A stretch of DNA of 64,000 nucleotides, from assembly GCA_018064425.1 (NCBI GenBank), contig JAGHVF010000002.1:1-64000 (forward strand), given 5' to 3'. Positions 15,560 to 25,310 of the stretch are shown here, piece after piece. The stretch comes from Candidatus Colinaster equi. Its GTDB lineage: Bacteria > Bacillota > Clostridia > Lachnospirales > Lachnospiraceae. The first letter of the stretch is position 1. The number at the start of each line of letters is the position of its first letter. A model generated the notes under the pieces. That model did no database searches. It was not told the origin of the DNA and worked only from the letters and a program-made list of their open reading frames with translations. Both the position numbers and the translations under genes were made by a program.

Positions 15560-18500
15560 ATGAGTAAGAGAATGAGGAGATTACTTGCTGCAGTTTTGGC
15601 TGTATTAATGCTTGTAAGCATTATGCCGCAAGAGGGAATGACTGTTATGGCGGCAGGTAATTACAATTACGAGCCGGATACTGTAGAGGAATCCGTACAG
15701 GATACTACAGAAGAGACTGATACGACGGATGAAGAAGATACATCTGATGTTGAGGCAGAGACGGCTACAGAGACTTGCGAGACAACAAGTGAAGAGACTA
15801 CTTGCGAGACCACAGAAGCGACCACAGAGGAAACCACGGAAGAGACATTGGAAGATTCTATGGATTGCGTCTTACATACTGAATTGCTGGATGAGGAGCT
15901 TATACCATCGGCAGCTCAGTATTCTGATAGAGTTGAGAGTTGGAATGATTTCCTCAATCAAACAGATTCACTTATTCCTAATTTAGATTATATAGACGGT
16001 AGTTTTGCATTTGAGGCATCTTCACAGGAAGAAGCTAGTAAAATAGCATCATTTTACAATGCAAAGTTGCTTGGTTATGCGTATGGCGTAGGTGAGATGA
16101 TTTTCACCGATATGTCTACCGTAGATGTTATGGAAAATTGTATGGAAGCCGTAGAAATGGGACAGGTTAGAGACCGTGATCTTCCGTCAATATATCCTAA
16201 TACATTGGTTTTTCCCAATGATGAGGCCAGAGAACTCAGAGCAAGTATGTTGGAGGATATGGGTGAAGTTAAACCTGAAGAGTTTGAGTTTACTCCGATA
16301 GCTGAAGAACCTGCCAATGAGATGGAAGGTGAGGCTTCAACGCTTAGTGAAGAGCAGGAGGAATATATCAGACATCTGGCTGATGAAGATATGACACTTG
16401 TGACAGCTTCTGACACAGCCTGTGATGAACTTGGTGATATGGATGTAGTAGCAGGTGATGAGACTACTCCGGTAGAGATACATATTGAAAGAGACGATGA
16501 CAACAATCTCTATATTGCGGATATCGATGGACAAGATGGTTTGGCAATTGATGCAGATGCGAACAGTGAAGGGATTGATGACAACGAAGAGACTACGGAA
16601 GCATCACTCGAAGATGGTTCGCAGACTGACTATTTCAAATATGGTGGTGGAACCGGTGTGTCATATTGGCAACATGCTGTAAACGGTGATGAGACTGCCT
16701 GGAGAGATACAATTGGTTCGGGAATAACGGTAGCTGTAATCGATACAGGTGCGACAACATCGCATCCTGATATTACGTATGCCGGAGCATACAATGCATG
16801 CTCATATAATGCGAACAGTATGCTTTTGGCTTACTGGTTCGGCGGTTCATATAACGGTGCAAGAGATAATGCAGGCCATGGTACTCATGTAGCGGGAATA
16901 GTGGGTGGCCATGGTAAGGTACTTGGTGTAGCACCAGGTGCAAGGATTATGTCTATTAAAGCACTTGAAGACTTCGGCGGTACTACTGCGAATATTGTCA
17001 GAGGTATCAATATGGCGGTCAGCAAAGGTGCCCGCGTAGTCAATATGAGTTTTGGTTCATCACAATATAGTTCGCTTGAGAGAAATGCTATACAAAATGG
17101 TGTTAATAAAGGTGTAGTATTTGTTGCTTCAGCCGGAAATGATGGAGATAAAGGTAATCCGCCTAATTATCCTGCAGCTTACGGAGACTTATGTATCGGA
17201 GTGGCTGCAACGAAAAAATCGGGTTCGTCTGCTGTAAGAGATTATTATTCCCAATATGGCAGTTATGTGGATGTGGCAGCACCCGGAACAAATATATATT
17301 CAACATATTTGGGAAACGGCTATAGATATTTGGATGGTACAAGTATGGCTGCACCTATGGTAGCAGGTGCATGTGCACTTTATTTTGAACAAAACAGTAG
17401 TTTGTTAACAGTAAAAAGCAGTGCGGTTTCAAAGCAGGTAACTGATGCCATTGAAAAGACTGCGGTGGATGCAGGTACATCAGGCAGAGATAATTACTAC
17501 GGATATGGATTACTTAGTACTAAGAATCTAACTAACGGTAGTTGGGATTATTCAACATTTGTTCCTAAATTTGCGCTTAACCGTAAGGGATATGTGCAAA
17601 ATGGATTTAAGGTAAAAATTGTAAGTACAGCATCTTACTCCAATTTATACTATACACTTGATGGAAGTACTCCGGGATTAAACAGTTCTAATCCTCCGGA
17701 TAGTTCCAAGGAAATCACGATTTCGACAAATGCTCCTAAGGTGACATTGAAAGCCAGAGCTTATGATACATCTACAAAGAAGTGGAGTGCGATAACATCG
17801 GCTACATTTACAATTGCACCGGAGACTATTAACATTGAAAGCTTAAAATATACACATAAATATGCACTTCCAAGACGTGGAGCAACATTGAACGGTAGTG
17901 CTGTGAAGAGTGCATTTGGCAGTAATGAGAATACATATCAGTTATACAAAGTGCATTTGGATAAGGGAGATCAACTGAATCTTTCGCTTGCAGCAGGAGG
18001 ATTTAACGGCGAATTGTATTTATTGCAGGGTACAACAATCAAGCAATCCGCAAAGCCTAATACTGCATATAAGAATGCACGTAAGATTAGCTATACACAT
18101 AATGCTGCAGCTGCAGATATGACGATTGTGGTTACATCAGGTACATTGATAGATCCAAGAGGCTTGGGAACCAGTGACTATGGTAATTATACTCTTACGT
18201 CCACAATAACCAGAGCACCGCAATCTATTAAAGTTGTGTTGCCGCGAACATCTTTGGCAAACGGCAAAAGCATGACTGCTACAGCAGAGGTTACACCGTG
18301 GGATACAAGTGACAAAAAGGTAGAATGGAAGTTGTATAAGGGCAGTACCTTATGTACAGATAAGAAAGGCCCGATGATTAATGCAAACGGTGTTGTTACC
18401 ATGAAGGGTATTACCGCTAAGACGCAGTTTAAGGTGGAGGCTATAAGCAAAGCAAATAGCGCAATAAAGGGCAGTACTACTTTCTATGCTTATCCTGCAG

Positions 18501-20491
18501 TTACATCCGTATATCTTTATGATAACGGTGGGATGAGGTTTTATGCGTCTGAAGCCATAAAGAGTTGTTCAGTTGAAATTGAAGTAGGTAAAACAAAGAC
18601 AGTTGCTTGGAAATGTTTGCCTGAGGATGCATCTCAGGAATTGGTATACAAATCATCTAATCCTGCTGTGGCAACCGTTGATACGACAGGTAAGATTACA
18701 GCAGTTAAAAAGGGATCGGCAAAAATAACCGTTACGGCTGCTGATGGTAGCGGTAAGTCTGCGGTATGTAATGTTAAGGTAGTAAAATTGCCTGAATCGA
18801 TTGAAGTAACTAAAGTAGGCGCAGAAATGATAGATGGCTACTACGTAATAGTACCGGGAAAATCAGTGACTGTTTCGGCAGCGGTTGATAAGGATGCCAG
18901 TGACAGACGTGTATCGCTTACTCTTGGTAGCGCATATGATGGATTGTCTACTGCAGGCAATGTACTGAAGGCATCCAAGAAAGCAGAACCGGGAAGGACA
19001 TTTAAGGTGGATGTCGGTGCAGCGAGCAAGCTTTCTGTTAAGACGACATTGCAATTCAAGGTGATTAACCCTCTTGCCCAGCCAACAGTCAGCATATCTA
19101 ATAAACAGCTTACGAAGGGAGGAACAGCAACCCTTTCGTATGGACCGGATGCATACAATTGTTACACATTTAAGAGTAGCAATGCTAAGGTTGCAACTGT
19201 AAGTGACAGAGGCGTTGTAACGGCAGTAGGAAAAGGCAGCGCGGTGATTAGTGTAACTACAAAGGATGGTCTGAAGAAGTCATCAAGTGTTAAGGTTACA
19301 GTTGTATCGCCTGTTACGGGAGTGGATATTGTAACTGCCAATTATTCGGAATCCAATAAGGCGCTAAAAGGCAAAAAGATGACACTGAAGGCAGTGATTA
19401 CACCTGCGGATGCCAATAATAAAACGGTTCAGTGGGATGTCAGCGGAACAGGTGCAAAGATATCACAGTCAGGTGTATTGTCTATAGACAAGAATGCTGT
19501 AAAAGATAGTAAGATTACTGTAACGGCTACTGCTAAGGATGGCTCAAATAAGTTTAAGTCTGTCACGTTTGTTGTTGCCGAGCCGATAGCGAAGATGACC
19601 ATACCGACTGCTGTTACAGAGATTTCAACTAAGGCAATCAGCGGTGATTTTACGCAACCGTCGTTTACAACCACAACACTGTTGGATGCAACCGTATCAC
19701 GAGGCGGTGTAGCATCGACTGCGGGAGCTGCTGATGTTGCATGGAGCAGTAGCAACGAAAAAGTGGCAACTGTTAGTGAAGGAACAAACGGCAAATGTAC
19801 AGTTACAGCCAAATCAAAAGGAACTGTTACTATTACGGCTAAGGCAACTGACGGCTCCGGTGTAAAGGCAACAAAGAAGCTGACAGTGCTTGATCCGATA
19901 GGTTCACTGACTGTTCGTACCAAGAAGAATATATGTGATAGCAGCGGAAAATATATACTTACATCCGGTAACAATAATGTTGTGATAAAGGATGTTGTTG
20001 CAGTAAGCGGTGGCAAACCGTCATTTAGCAATGTGATGTATTCTTTAAATGTTGCTTCAAACGTTGCTACGATTGCAAGTAACGGAACACTTAAAGTTGC
20101 ATCGGATTTGAGCAAACCTACTTCTATTACGGTTACGGTAGAGCCATACAGAGCTGTTACATACAAATATGCCGGCAAGAAGTATTCGTCAAAAATGAAA
20201 TATGCTACATATAAAATGAATGCCATTGCATATCCGGCAACAAAGAGTGTATATCTGCCATATGGTGCAAACAAACGTGATATGGTTGTCGGTGCAACGT
20301 ATACTCTTACACCGTCATCATTGCCATTAAATACATACGGTGTGTACACATACAAATCTTCAAAAGAAAAGGTTGCAACAGTAGATGCAAACGGTAAGAT
20401 TACAGCAATTGCCAAAGGTAAGGCAGTGATAACCGTTACAGCAGCTGACGGCACCGGCAAAAAGACTACTTGTACGGTAACAGTTCATTAA
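15560..20491 (+). CDS. Giant secreted S8 (subtilisin) protease with Big_2 repeats
   Basis: This 1643-residue protein has a signal peptide (about 1-34), then an acidic Thr/Glu-rich linker (about 45-100) and a propeptide-like region. The S8 peptidase domain spans about 380-640 with the full triad: Asp395 (VAVIDTGA), His440 (HGTHVAG) and Ser595 (GTSMAAP), plus oxyanion Asn527. After it come a chitobiase-type segment (YTLDGSTP), a PPC-like domain and several bacterial Ig-like Big_2 repeats (KSSNPAVATVD, ITAVKKGSAKITVTAADGSG types) to the C terminus. No LPXTG, LysM or SLH motif is seen; the repeats may bind the wall or glycan. ATG 15560 with AAGGAGAG is chosen over an upstream in-frame ATG at 15524. 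It is a single-gene unit between promoter and terminator, set among glycosyltransferases. Confidence 0.93.
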   Translation: MSKRMRRLLAAVLAVLMLVSIMPQEGMTVMAAGNYNYEPDTVEESVQDTTEETDTTDEEDTSDVEAETATETCETTSEETTCETTEATTEETTEETLEDSMDCVLHTELLDEELIPSAAQYSDRVESWNDFLNQTDSLIPNLDYIDGSFAFEASSQEEASKIASFYNAKLLGYAYGVGEMIFTDMSTVDVMENCMEAVEMGQVRDRDLPSIYPNTLVFPNDEARELRASMLEDMGEVKPEEFEFTPIAEEPANEMEGEASTLSEEQEEYIRHLADEDMTLVTASDTACDELGDMDVVAGDETTPVEIHIERDDDNNLYIADIDGQDGLAIDADANSEGIDDNEETTEASLEDGSQTDYFKYGGGTGVSYWQHAVNGDETAWRDTIGSGITVAVIDTGATTSHPDITYAGAYNACSYNANSMLLAYWFGGSYNGARDNAGHGTHVAGIVGGHGKVLGVAPGARIMSIKALEDFGGTTANIVRGINMAVSKGARVVNMSFGSSQYSSLERNAIQNGVNKGVVFVASAGNDGDKGNPPNYPAAYGDLCIGVAATKKSGSSAVRDYYSQYGSYVDVAAPGTNIYSTYLGNGYRYLDGTSMAAPMVAGACALYFEQNSSLLTVKSSAVSKQVTDAIEKTAVDAGTSGRDNYYGYGLLSTKNLTNGSWDYSTFVPKFALNRKGYVQNGFKVKIVSTASYSNLYYTLDGSTPGLNSSNPPDSSKEITISTNAPKVTLKARAYDTSTKKWSAITSATFTIAPETINIESLKYTHKYALPRRGATLNGSAVKSAFGSNENTYQLYKVHLDKGDQLNLSLAAGGFNGELYLLQGTTIKQSAKPNTAYKNARKISYTHNAAAADMTIVVTSGTLIDPRGLGTSDYGNYTLTSTITRAPQSIKVVLPRTSLANGKSMTATAEVTPWDTSDKKVEWKLYKGSTLCTDKKGPMINANGVVTMKGITAKTQFKVEAISKANSAIKGSTTFYAYPAVTSVYLYDNGGMRFYASEAIKSCSVEIEVGKTKTVAWKCLPEDASQELVYKSSNPAVATVDTTGKITAVKKGSAKITVTAADGSGKSAVCNVKVVKLPESIEVTKVGAEMIDGYYVIVPGKSVTVSAAVDKDASDRRVSLTLGSAYDGLSTAGNVLKASKKAEPGRTFKVDVGAASKLSVKTTLQFKVINPLAQPTVSISNKQLTKGGTATLSYGPDAYNCYTFKSSNAKVATVSDRGVVTAVGKGSAVISVTTKDGLKKSSSVKVTVVSPVTGVDIVTANYSESNKALKGKKMTLKAVITPADANNKTVQWDVSGTGAKISQSGVLSIDKNAVKDSKITVTATAKDGSNKFKSVTFVVAEPIAKMTIPTAVTEISTKAISGDFTQPSFTTTTLLDATVSRGGVASTAGAADVAWSSSNEKVATVSEGTNGKCTVTAKSKGTVTITAKATDGSGVKATKKLTVLDPIGSLTVRTKKNICDSSGKYILTSGNNNVVIKDVVAVSGGKPSFSNVMYSLNVASNVATIASNGTLKVASDLSKPTSITVTVEPYRAVTYKYAGKKYSSKMKYATYKMNAIAYPATKSVYLPYGANKRDMVVGATYTLTPSSLPLNTYGVYTYKSSKEKVATVDANGKITAIAKGKAVITVTAADGTGKKTTCTVTVH

Positions 20492-20532
20492 TGCGATGAC
20501 TGATTACATACATAAGTAACATACCTTTATGA

Positions 20533-20562
20533 AACAACGGGGTTTTACCCCGTTGTTTTTTT
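20533..20562 (+). terminator. Rho-independent terminator of the subtilase gene
   Basis: A perfect 10-bp stem (AACAACGGGG 20533-20542 with 20548-20557), a 5-base loop and a T-run. Confidence 0.92.
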
Positions 20563-20691
20563 CATTAAGCATTTGCACGTCGGATATGATAAAATGTAAC
20601 TGGTGCTGTGGCATAGTATTGACATGATTGCTATGAGAAAAGGTGCAGCAAAGTGTGATATACCATAAAATTTGGAAAGATATTGGTAAGT

Positions 20692-22482
20692 ATGAAAAAC
20701 ATTAAGGTCCTGATTAAGAATATAGTGGCAGCTTTTTTGGCAACATTTGCTGTTTTTAATGTGTGTGGATTGGAGTCCGGCAATATATTGTTAGGTATTG
20801 TATTCCTGGCGGCGTTCTATTTTGCGGGACATATCCGAAAAAACAGCAAAAAAGAAGGCGTTATAGCTATATGTTTGGCGCTCATATATACGGCCTCATA
20901 TGCCATATATGTGCGTGAAACTATAGCCGGAGGATTGGAAAACAAATTATTTGCAGCTGTTTATGTTACATTCACAATCCTTGGATTATACATAATATTT
21001 TATATGGCGATACTTAAGATATTGCAGTTTTTTGAAAAGACTTCCTATACAGAGGGACGACCTGATGTACAGAATCCATGGAAAATATGGGCGATATATA
21101 CACTTATTTTGTTTGTGTGTATGTTGCCGCTTTTGATACTCAATTATCCCGGAACGATGACGGTTGATTCCTTTAATCAATTGGAACAGGTGTGGGGAAC
21201 GAGAGCGTACAACGATCATCATCCGTGGGTGCACACTATGATTATTAAATTCTGGTATGACATCGGATATGGTATAAGCGGTGACGTGTACATAGGAATT
21301 GCGACATATACTGTATTTCAGATGATTGCGGTTGCAGCATCTGTTGCATATGCCATTGCTTCACTTAATCGGGCAGGAGCCGGCAGGATGTGTCGGATTC
21401 TTGTGGCATTGGGATGCATTCTTTATCCATATAACGCGGCATATAGCATTACTATGTGGAAAGATGTACTCTTTGCGGCTTGTGTGCTTGCATTTACGGT
21501 GGCTCTTTATATAGTTGTGTGCGTAAAGGCAAATAGTAAGGCGGCCATAGGTGATTATATTGTAATGACAATAAGCGGTATCGGAATGTGTTTGCTTAGA
21601 CATAACGGATTGTACGCATACATTGGTACGGCGTTGGTATGCCTTGTGGCAGGATTGATTGCGGCACATAAGAATACGGAGAAAAACGGTTGCAATATAC
21701 GTGTTCTTATAACGGGAGCAATCGTATTCGCAGCAACTGTTATAACGGTGTGTATTGTGCGTGGCCCCATAACACGGACAAACAATGTTATTGAAGGTGA
21801 ATATGTATATAATGTGTGTGTACCTTTGCAACAGATAGCCAGAGTCGTGTCGGACGGCAAGGAGATTGCGCAAGAAGACAGGGATTGGCTTGAACGTATT
21901 AATACGATTGAGTATATTGAGAATAATTATTTACCACATGGAGCGGATAATATGTTCTGTTGGGTATTATACGGAGATAAAGATTACTTCTATAGTCATA
22001 AGGGCGAGTTTTTCAGCCTGTGGATGAGATTGGGACTTAAATATCCGAAAGAGTATATGGAGGCATTCTTCGATCAAACGCAGGGGTACTATACAACCAT
22101 GGCGCCTGAACAGGTAGCGTATTACGGCATTTTACCAAATGAAGACAATTTGGAACCAAGGCCATTAATTGCAGGACCGTTGCAGATAAAATGTAACGAG
22201 CTGATGGATAAGATATATACTATGTTTCCTGTGTATGGCATAATGTACAGTATGGGAGCGGTATTCCTTTTATGTTTGCTGGGAATAGGCATATGTGTGG
22301 TACGAAACGATTATCGAAAGATATTCATTTTTGCGCCGGTGATATTGCTTATAGGCACTGTTGTTATCGCAACACCGTTAGTTGCTGATTTGCGGTATGC
22401 CTTTCCGTTAATGCTTACGATGCCGTCACTTATTGCTATGTGCTTACACAACCTGCGCGTAGAGAATACAGATAGGATTTGA
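20692..22482 (+). CDS. DUF6020-like polytopic membrane protein
   Basis: This 596-residue protein has about a dozen TM helices. The hallmark region after the third to fifth helix reads NYPGTMTVDSFNQLEQV followed by an HH pair (YNDHHPWVHT). A second gene at 27672 has the same pattern (FPGNMGKDTFESID, SNHHPVFYT), so the two are paralogues. The Asp in the first external loop and the TM layout resemble GT-C glycosyltransferases, which use polyprenyl-phosphate sugars on the outer face; that activity is inference. ATG 20692 is used, with a weak ribosome site. Four bases separate it from the GT10 gene, so 20692-24593 is one operon. Confidence 0.7.
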   Translation: MKNIKVLIKNIVAAFLATFAVFNVCGLESGNILLGIVFLAAFYFAGHIRKNSKKEGVIAICLALIYTASYAIYVRETIAGGLENKLFAAVYVTFTILGLYIIFYMAILKILQFFEKTSYTEGRPDVQNPWKIWAIYTLILFVCMLPLLILNYPGTMTVDSFNQLEQVWGTRAYNDHHPWVHTMIIKFWYDIGYGISGDVYIGIATYTVFQMIAVAASVAYAIASLNRAGAGRMCRILVALGCILYPYNAAYSITMWKDVLFAACVLAFTVALYIVVCVKANSKAAIGDYIVMTISGIGMCLLRHNGLYAYIGTALVCLVAGLIAAHKNTEKNGCNIRVLITGAIVFAATVITVCIVRGPITRTNNVIEGEYVYNVCVPLQQIARVVSDGKEIAQEDRDWLERINTIEYIENNYLPHGADNMFCWVLYGDKDYFYSHKGEFFSLWMRLGLKYPKEYMEAFFDQTQGYYTTMAPEQVAYYGILPNEDNLEPRPLIAGPLQIKCNELMDKIYTMFPVYGIMYSMGAVFLLCLLGIGICVVRNDYRKIFIFAPVILLIGTVVIATPLVADLRYAFPLMLTMPSLIAMCLHNLRVENTDRI

Positions 22483-22486
22483 GAAA

Positions 22487-23434
22487 ATGATATATAAGAT
22501 TGGTTTTTGCGATATGTATCGCAACTTTAATAAAAATGATAATTTCGTAACCGATATTTGCAAGAAGTACGATATTGAGTATGAAGTAACGGATGAACCG
22601 GATATATTGTTCTATTCAGTGTTCGGTAACAGACATAATCTTTGCAAAGCTGCTGTTAAGGTGTTTTTCAGCGGAGAAGCGATTGCACCCAATTTTAATG
22701 AGTGCGATTATGCAATAAGCTTTGACAAGATAAAGTTTGGCGATAGATATTGCAGACGTCCGCTTTGGTATCCGCCGAAGTATAGGAGGCTTACCTCTAC
22801 GCTTACGGATGAACAGGCTCTTAACCGTAAATTCTGCAATTTTGTCTATTCCAATGACAAAGATGGTAATGCGGTCGAACTTAGAAAGACATTTTGCAAG
22901 AAGCTTATGGAATATAAGCAGGTGGATTGCCCGGGAAGGGTGTTGCATAATATTGATACCGATATTCCGCCGAGAGAAGGCGATTGGGAAGCCGGTAAGA
23001 TTGATTTCTTGGCAGGCTATAAGTTTACCATAGCTTTTGAAAATTCTTCGTATATAGGATACACAACCGAGAAAATGACGGATCCGTTGTCCGCACAATC
23101 AGTACCGATATATTGGGGGAACCCTGAGGTAGAGGAAGACTTCAATCCGGCAGCTTATATATGTTGCAATGGCTATGAAGACAACATGGATAAGATTATT
23201 GAAAAAATAATAGAATTAGACAAGAATGACGAAGCGTACCTTAGAATGTTGCGTGCCAATCCGATGCAGGATAATTATGATGTGGATGAGTATGAACATT
23301 TTGAGAGATTTATAGCTGATATCGTGACCGGAGTGAAAGGTCCGATTAAAAAAGACCCGATGAATTTTACCAGAAGAATGTCGTATGAGTCTTTGTCACG
23401 CAAAGAGAAATTGAAATTTTTGTTTTTAAAATAG
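22487..23434 (+). CDS. GT10-family (alpha-1,3-fucosyltransferase-like) glycosyltransferase
   Basis: The C-terminal half of this 315-residue protein carries the GT10 donor-binding signature: YKFTIAFENSSYIGYTTEK followed by DPLSAQSVPIYWGNP, near residues 180-215. The N-terminal half has the family-like FSGEAI and YAISFDK segments. GT10 enzymes transfer L-fucose (or a related 6-deoxyhexose) from GDP-fucose. No GDP-fucose pathway (gmd/fcl) is in the window, so the donor must be made elsewhere, or another 6-deoxysugar is used. It is cytoplasmic and acts inside a tight operon with a membrane protein and a GT4. Confidence 0.85.
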   Translation: MIYKIGFCDMYRNFNKNDNFVTDICKKYDIEYEVTDEPDILFYSVFGNRHNLCKAAVKVFFSGEAIAPNFNECDYAISFDKIKFGDRYCRRPLWYPPKYRRLTSTLTDEQALNRKFCNFVYSNDKDGNAVELRKTFCKKLMEYKQVDCPGRVLHNIDTDIPPREGDWEAGKIDFLAGYKFTIAFENSSYIGYTTEKMTDPLSAQSVPIYWGNPEVEEDFNPAAYICCNGYEDNMDKIIEKIIELDKNDEAYLRMLRANPMQDNYDVDEYEHFERFIADIVTGVKGPIKKDPMNFTRRMSYESLSRKEKLKFLFLK

Positions 23435-23438
23435 GAAT

Positions 23439-24593
23439 ATGGTTAAAGTAATAGAATTGTCGCCCACTATGGGAAATGGTGGTGCGGAGACACTAATTAA
23501 AGATTATGCATTGTTAGCGGATGCCGGGAAAATTGACATGCGTGTTGTAACCTGGTGCGGTACACTCGGTTCTGCTAACGAAGAACATCTGGCCAAAGCA
23601 GGGATTCAGATAGTGCACTTGGAAGAATTGCGTTACGCAAAAGGTGCGACTCTTAATCCGTTGCAGCGTGTGCACAGAAAAATCGGCCGATTTATTGATT
23701 TTCGCCGTTATATAATAAAAGAGCAGCCTGATGTAATCCATATTCATCTTCGATTTGGCGGATATATACGTATGCTGCCTTTACGTAAGTTGAATGTTCG
23801 GCTTTTTTATACTGTTCATAATGAACTTGAACAGTATTTTGATAAACGTCCGTTTTCCAAGAAGTGGCTTGAATATTGCGAGGCGCGTAGGTTGATACGC
23901 AAATATTCTATGACCATGGTGACGCTGCATGAGGACATGAACAGAAGCATTCGCAAATACTTTAATACCGACAGGGTGGTAACTGTTCATAACGGTGTTA
24001 ATCTGGCTCGTTTCAAAAACGAATTGTATGATAGAAATGCTACGAGAGATTTGCTTGGAATCGACAGGGATGTGACGTTGCTCGGACATGTGGGCAGTGT
24101 TCATACGCAGAAGAATCATGAGATGATTATTGATATTTATGAAGAATATCTGAAAAAGGATGCGACCGCAAGATTGCTGCTTGTCGGAAAAGGAAATAAG
24201 AAAAAAGAGATTAAGGAACTGATTGAGGCGAAGGGCTTAACCGAAAAGGTGGTATTTCTTGAGGACCGTACGGATGTGCCTGCGCTTATGAATGCAATGG
24301 ATGTATTTGTGATGCCGTCAAGATGGGAAGGATATCCGGTTGTGCTTATTGAAGCGCAAAGTCTGGGACTGCCGTGTGTTGTTTCCGACAGAATTACAAA
24401 TGAATGTGTGTTGACGGATAAGATAGCAATGCTGTCGATTGAGGATTCTGCCACAAAATGGTGTGATGTGATTGAGGCGGCAGCTAAGGACAAGATAGCG
24501 TTTATGACACATTGCATGAAGCCTGTGGCGAATGTTGAGGATTATGATATTGTTAGTAGTATACGAACTTTAGAAAAGATGTATATGGCGTGA
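23439..24593 (+). CDS. GT4-family glycosyltransferase
   Basis: This 384-residue GT-B enzyme has GNGGAETLIKDY near the N terminus, HNGVNLARFK and GHVGSVHTQKNHEMI in the middle, and the EX7E motif EGYPVVLIE (about residue 290). It resembles EpsF/CapM-type transferases of exopolysaccharide clusters. An AGGA ribosome site overlaps the end of the GT10 gene four bases upstream. It is the last gene before a strong terminator. Confidence 0.9.
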   Translation: MVKVIELSPTMGNGGAETLIKDYALLADAGKIDMRVVTWCGTLGSANEEHLAKAGIQIVHLEELRYAKGATLNPLQRVHRKIGRFIDFRRYIIKEQPDVIHIHLRFGGYIRMLPLRKLNVRLFYTVHNELEQYFDKRPFSKKWLEYCEARRLIRKYSMTMVTLHEDMNRSIRKYFNTDRVVTVHNGVNLARFKNELYDRNATRDLLGIDRDVTLLGHVGSVHTQKNHEMIIDIYEEYLKKDATARLLLVGKGNKKKEIKELIEAKGLTEKVVFLEDRTDVPALMNAMDVFVMPSRWEGYPVVLIEAQSLGLPCVVSDRITNECVLTDKIAMLSIEDSATKWCDVIEAAAKDKIAFMTHCMKPVANVEDYDIVSSIRTLEKMYMA

Positions 24594-24624
24594 CTTTTGT
24601 AATTCATAGTGTGTAGATTTTATC

Positions 24625-24657
24625 AGATGGTACATAGTATATGTGCCATCTTTTTTT
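24625..24657 (+). terminator. Rho-independent terminator
   Basis: A 12-bp stem with one T-G pair (24625-24636 with 24640-24651), a 3-base loop and seven T. It ends the DUF6020/GT10/GT4 operon. Confidence 0.93.
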
Positions 24658-24700
24658 GTTTGCTATTGCTTGCTTTTTGGTGGTAATAAGCCTTGCATTT

Positions 24701-24709
24701 TGGTATAAT
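24701..24709 (+). promoter_or_regulatory. Extended -10 promoter of the 24.7-37.9 kb operon
   Basis: TGGTATAAT (TATAAT 24704-24709) follows the terminator and lies 55 bases before the acetyltransferase start. No clear -35 box is visible. No terminator is seen between here and 37933, so this may drive about 13 kb. Confidence 0.5.
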
Positions 24710-24763
24710 AATCTATGTATGCGTGGTAGTATGCAAAAAAGTGATAGCAATGGGGAATACTCA

Positions 24764-25306
24764 ATGAATAGTGAGCTTAAAGCAATAATTGCAGATGATT
24801 TGTTAAGATATGGCAAAAAGAGAGCGGGTATGAATGCACCGCTTTATCTGCGTTATCAGGTTGTATACAGAAAAGCTGCATTTTTTCCTAAGAAATCAAT
24901 CAGAGGAATGTGGTATCGCATAAGATTGCGTAGGCTGTCCGAACGCTCGGGAATACAGATTCCGACGTCGGCAAAGCTTGGGAGAGGATTGTTTATAGGT
25001 CATAACGGTCGCATTATTATTAATCCCGAAGTGGTGACAGGCAACAATCTTAATATCGCAACAGGTGTGACAATCGGTAAGACCAACAGAGGCTCCAAAG
25101 CGGGCACTCCTACAATCGGTAATGATGTGTGGATAGGAGCAGGAGCTGTAATCGTCGGAAAGATTAATATCGGAGACGATGTTATGATTGCACCGAACGC
25201 ATATGTAAATATTGATATACCGAGCCATAGTATTGTAGTTGGTAATCCTGCTGTAGTACATAGCAGGGAGAATGCTACCCAAGGGTATATTAACAATAGG
25301 GTATAG
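24764..25306 (+). CDS. Serine-acetyltransferase-like hexapeptide acyltransferase
   Basis: This 180-residue protein has an N-terminal helical region and a C-terminal left-handed beta helix. The latter shows hexapeptide repeats (GRIIINPEVVTGNNLNIATG, GNDVWIGAGAVIVGKINIGD) and the catalytic-type GHNGRI segment. It resembles the LbH serine O-acetyltransferase group found in polysaccharide clusters, where such enzymes acetylate sugars. ATG 24764 with GGGGAA is chosen; the frame opens further upstream but that part encodes a spurious hydrophobic stretch over the terminator and promoter. The substrate is unknown. Confidence 0.83.
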   Translation: MNSELKAIIADDLLRYGKKRAGMNAPLYLRYQVVYRKAAFFPKKSIRGMWYRIRLRRLSERSGIQIPTSAKLGRGLFIGHNGRIIINPEVVTGNNLNIATGVTIGKTNRGSKAGTPTIGNDVWIGAGAVIVGKINIGDDVMIAPNAYVNIDIPSHSIVVGNPAVVHSRENATQGYINNRV

Positions 25307-25310
25307 CGTT

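Noticed and set aside
19429..20460. Long minus-strand open frame (343 codons)
   Set aside because: Lies wholly antisense to the Big_2 repeat part of the subtilase, with Thr/Val-rich composition that mirrors the repeats, and no ribosome site. It is a shadow of the real gene.
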